A stretch of DNA of 9,581 nt, taken from positions 1-9,581 of the forward strand of contig JACCXN010000036.1 of NCBI GenBank assembly GCA_013696965.1. The letters are read 5' to 3'. The notes beneath the pieces were generated by a model. The model did no database searches. It was not told where the DNA came from and was given only the letters and a program-made list of their open reading frames with translations. The DNA is from Bacteroidota bacterium (GTDB taxonomy: Bacteria > Bacteroidota > Bacteroidia > JACCXN01). Position numbers and translations under genes: made by a program. Below are positions 7,034-9,581 of this stretch, piece by piece (within the stretch, counting starts at the first letter, position 1; each line of letters opens with the position of its first letter).

Positions 7034-8062
7034 ATGGTCACATTTTCACTCAAAGGAAATCAAACAAGAAAAAGCAAGAATTCTTCTATTTTACAATTTT
7101 TTATAATTCTTTTCACATTAACCTTTCAATTAGCCTCATTTGGACAATCATCAAAAGACTCTGTAGATGTATACCAGGCACCTTCAATGCGTCTGATTAA
7201 AATAAATGATGATAATAAAGAAGTTAGCAATGTTGAAATTGGAAAATCCATTTTAATAATTTATCATAAAAAAAACAAATCATTTATCATAAATTATAAA
7301 GATGAAAAAAATGAAGGTAAAGATTTAAAATTGACATTTGTAAGTGCGACTAAGGAACCTAATTATTATATAATGAAAGATATTAAAGGGAATAACTCTT
7401 ATGTCGATAATCAACTAGAGGGCTTAAAAACATTAGCAATTTTACCAGAAAAAAAAGATGGGGATTATGCTTTAATAGTTTTAATTAAAGATGCTGTTAA
7501 GCTTAAAAACTTAACAGCTGAAGAACATTTAAGTAATGGTCTTACTAAACTAAAGGAAGGTGATATTACAAATGCGATAATAGATTTTGATAAAGCCATA
7601 GAACTTAACCCAAAATTAGAAGTAGCATATGATTATAGGGGATTAGCAAAGGTGCAAAGTGGTGATTTAGTTGGTGCAATTCAAGATTATAACTCGGTAA
7701 TAGAAATTAATCCAAAGAACAGAGAAATTTATCCATACAGGGGATATGTTAAACAACAACTGAAAGATTATCGTGGAGCGATTCTGGACTATACAAAATC
7801 AATTGAGTTAAATGTAGAAAATATAGAAATGATATATCTTAATCGAGGCGTAGCAAAGGAAAAATTAAAAGATTACCAAGGTGCAATTAGAGATTACACA
7901 AAAGCCATTGAGATTAATCCTAAAAATAATCTAGCCTACCTAAATCGAGGTCTTATTTATGTACATTTGGACAATAAAGAAGCTGCGTGTATAGACTTTA
8001 GCAAAGCTGGCGAACTTGGAGAAAAAGAGGGATATGAAAATATTTTGAAATTTTGTCAATAA
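7034..8062 (+). CDS. Exported TPR-repeat protein
   Basis: I use the ATG at 7034 (342 residues) because the open frame upstream has only a TTG at 6965. A basic N-region (KGNQTRKSKN) leads into the hydrophobic stretch SSILQFFIILFTLTFQLASF, ending FGQ at ~38, so a signal peptide is likely. Residues ~45-155 form an unrecognised lysine-rich beta domain. Residues ~161-331 hold about five TPR units with the standard signature (G.A...L.DY.GAI.DYTKAIEINPKN..AY.NRG). TPR arrays bind partner proteins, so this is likely a periplasmic scaffold or chaperone-like protein. It has no T9SS tail. It lies 135 nt ahead of the next gene, in the same direction, and both sit between the two long repeats. The name is certain only at domain level. 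Confidence 0.85.
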   Translation: MVTFSLKGNQTRKSKNSSILQFFIILFTLTFQLASFGQSSKDSVDVYQAPSMRLIKINDDNKEVSNVEIGKSILIIYHKKNKSFIINYKDEKNEGKDLKLTFVSATKEPNYYIMKDIKGNNSYVDNQLEGLKTLAILPEKKDGDYALIVLIKDAVKLKNLTAEEHLSNGLTKLKEGDITNAIIDFDKAIELNPKLEVAYDYRGLAKVQSGDLVGAIQDYNSVIEINPKNREIYPYRGYVKQQLKDYRGAILDYTKSIELNVENIEMIYLNRGVAKEKLKDYQGAIRDYTKAIEINPKNNLAYLNRGLIYVHLDNKEAACIDFSKAGELGEKEGYENILKFCQ

Positions 8063-8197
8063 GTGTAAAACGACAATAATTTATTTAATATTAATGAAGC
8101 AATTTATATATTTAGAAAAGTGATATAAAAAGTAGCTCAATTTCCTTGCTAATAAAAATTACAAATTGACATAAAAAAAAACTATAACAATAAAATT

Positions 8198-9046
8198 ATG
8201 ATGAATATTGAAGAATATGTAAAAACAGAAAAATCTAATTATTATATCCCTTTCATTTTTCCAAATAGAAATATAATTGAGGGTTTAATGAAATATGATT
8301 CTTTCTTAGATAAAATATTCCAAAGTAATCCTTTCATAATATTGATAGGGAAGGATTTAAAAGAACTTTTAACAACTGATTTTTACACAGATGAAATACT
8401 GTTATTGCAGTTCGAAAATAATCACAAAAAAAAAGCTGAAATAAAAAAAGAGTTAAAATTTTATAGGGAACAATATTATATAGAAAACGAAAAGGAATTT
8501 GAAAAATTGAAGTCCTGGTCGGGTAATTACAAAAGCTTGTTAAACATTAACCCATACTTATTTTTTTCAATTTATAACAATATTTATGTTGAAGTCATTT
8601 TAAAATCAAGTCAAAGATATTCATTAAAAAATTTATTTAATAAAATATCCTACGCACATTTTAATTTCAATGATTATGGATCTGGTGAAGGTGACCTTTA
8701 CTTTGACCAACAATATATTTTATGTATACCAAATATTTATTATTGTTCATTGCCTGAAAAGACAATACTAACGTCTCAAAATTTAAATTTTGGAAAATAT
8801 GAATTTAAAACATTAACTGAATTATATCATCAAGACAATAGCTATATTGATTGGTTAATTAATACCACTTCCTATTGCATATTAGATTTTCAAAAGCTCT
8901 ATCACTTTGACGAATTAGAAAGAAATCATTATTTAAGCGAGGAATCTCTTATATTGAATTTTGCTAAATCATTGCATTATGCATTAATGTTAAAACAAAA
9001 CGATATAATAGAACAGGGGCTAAATGACAATATGTATGAATTCTAA
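8198..9046 (+). CDS. Unrecognised protein with ExoX-like C-terminal motif
   Basis: This gene encodes 282 residues, very AT-rich and asparagine/tyrosine-rich, with no signal peptide or membrane segment, so probably cytoplasmic. I do not recognise the N-terminal ~190 residues; there is a charged, helix-prone stretch at ~72-106 (NNHKKKAEIKKELKFYREQY). Residues ~198-240 read FGKYEFKTLTEL, then HQDNSYIDWLINTTSY. This follows the pattern 'FGKYKGKTL.EI...D.SYI.W' of the small ExoX-like C-terminal domain found on exonuclease X-type and various phage or accessory proteins. The nuclease core itself is not visible. The start may be the first or second ATG (8198 or 8201); the leader is A-rich with no Shine-Dalgarno. 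It is the last gene before repeat copy 2, and no terminator follows. Confidence 0.7.
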   Translation: MMNIEEYVKTEKSNYYIPFIFPNRNIIEGLMKYDSFLDKIFQSNPFIILIGKDLKELLTTDFYTDEILLLQFENNHKKKAEIKKELKFYREQYYIENEKEFEKLKSWSGNYKSLLNINPYLFFSIYNNIYVEVILKSSQRYSLKNLFNKISYAHFNFNDYGSGEGDLYFDQQYILCIPNIYYCSLPEKTILTSQNLNFGKYEFKTLTELYHQDNSYIDWLINTTSYCILDFQKLYHFDELERNHYLSEESLILNFAKSLHYALMLKQNDIIEQGLNDNMYEF

Positions 9047-9104
9047 TAATTAGTAATCTAAAAAATAGCTACTTTGAAGAGTGTGCAAAATTAACGGTTG
9101 AGCT

Positions 9105-9468
9105 TTCCACGCACGGTTTCAGCACATTTCCAATTCACACTAATCTCCCCTCAAAAGCCAAAAATTGTAAATAAGCTTCCCCCTTTCCTAAAGAAGAATT
9201 TTAATATTTTCCTCCCCTCACAAAAAAAGGAAAAAAACACGCTAACCCGCAGAAAGCCTGTCACTATTCATTGACGTTACACTGCAATTCGCAATTAATC
9301 GTAGTGATCTAGAAAAGTGGGTAATGCCAACGGCTAACACTGCATATTCGCCAGTGGCGGTCTAGGTGCTCTATTGCAAAGCCTGGAATTTCTATTAACT
9401 TTGCTGCTCACGGTTTTTGGTTCGGTGCAACAATCGCCACCAGCGTATATGCAGAAACCGTTGGGCGT
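9105..9468 (+). repeat. Long dispersed repeat, copy 2
   Basis: This is the direct-orientation partner of 6346-6710, beginning about 58 nt after the stop of the 282-residue gene. The first ~200 nt are diverged with islands of identity (9158-9181 is identical to 6401-6424). The last ~140 nt are about 91% identical (12 substitutions, one indel by my hand alignment). Similarity ends just after GTTGGGCGTAA. Confidence 0.85.
9330..9468 (+). repeat. attC-like palindromic site, copy 2
   Basis: The 5' core is ACGGCTAAC (9330-9338) and the 3' core is GTTGGGC (9460-9466), which fits GTTRRRY exactly. Inner arms are CTGCATAT (9340-9347) with ATATGCAG (9447-9454), CGC (9349-9351) with GCG (9443-9445), and GTGGCG (9354-9359) with CGCCAC (9435-9440). 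The 5' core GGCTAAC is complementary to GTTAGCC, the junction that begins the preceding block at 6700, rather than to its own 3' neighbour, as expected for a linear cassette array. Confidence 0.5.
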
Positions 9469-9581
9469 AATGCGTGCATTCAAAAAATTCGGATTTGAAA
9501 CCGTAATTACTTTCGAAAAATTTTAAGATTTTAGTTGATATTTCTAATATTCAAACCCTGTTGATTAAGTCAAATCCTTGA

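Noticed and set aside
6346-9468. The two long repeats as a CRISPR array or as IS ends
   Set aside because: They are only two copies, ~350 nt long and 2.4 kb apart in direct orientation, with no cas genes and no transposase between them.
9469-9581. Possible start of a further cassette gene at the right edge
   Set aside because: Only 113 nt are visible, with no open frame or start that can be supported.

Overview
The window looks like a chromosomal accessory segment from a member of the Bacteroidota. It is AT-rich. Two large secreted proteins end in type IX secretion (T9SS) type A sorting domains (a YPNP or PNPN motif, a beta-sandwich of about 80 residues, a basic tail). Start sites lack good Shine-Dalgarno sequences. 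SprB-like and SBBP-type propeller repeats are also typical of the phylum. I cannot name a genus.

Layout. Positions 1-262 hold the 5' end of an IS1182/IS5-type transposase gene (minus strand, cut by the window edge) and its probable outer terminal repeat. Positions 406-559 hold a decayed, frame-broken fragment of a trypsin-like serine protease around the active-site serine. A minus-strand gene (620-2251) encodes a secreted beta-propeller protein with a T9SS tail. Its leader and start region are copied as a 34-nt direct repeat just past its stop. Divergent from it is a very large plus-strand gene (2423-5801) for a secreted glycoside-hydrolase-like protein with Ig-like, SprB-like, beta-helix and T9SS domains. 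It is split into two frames by one extra T in a T6 run near 3299-3304. A strong hairpin terminator (5824-5852) closes it.

Positions 5853-6345 have no convincing gene, but contain a 13-bp inverted repeat and a degenerate 11-bp phased repeat. The most interesting part is 6346-9468. Two copies of a ~350-nt non-coding repeat flank an AT-rich block with two genes: an exported TPR protein and an unrecognised protein with an ExoX-like C-terminal motif. The 3' ~140 nt of each copy forms an imperfect palindrome bounded by GGCTAAC and GTTRRSC, with a compensatory base-pair change between copies. Sequence similarity stops right after the 3' core. This is the architecture expected of an integron-like gene cassette (genes followed by an attC-like site). 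No integrase is present in the window, so this is an inference. A structured RNA or a palindromic mobile repeat are the alternatives.

The T9SS genes act at the cell surface or outside the cell (adhesion or polysaccharide processing). The two genes between the repeats are best seen as cargo whose functions are not evident.
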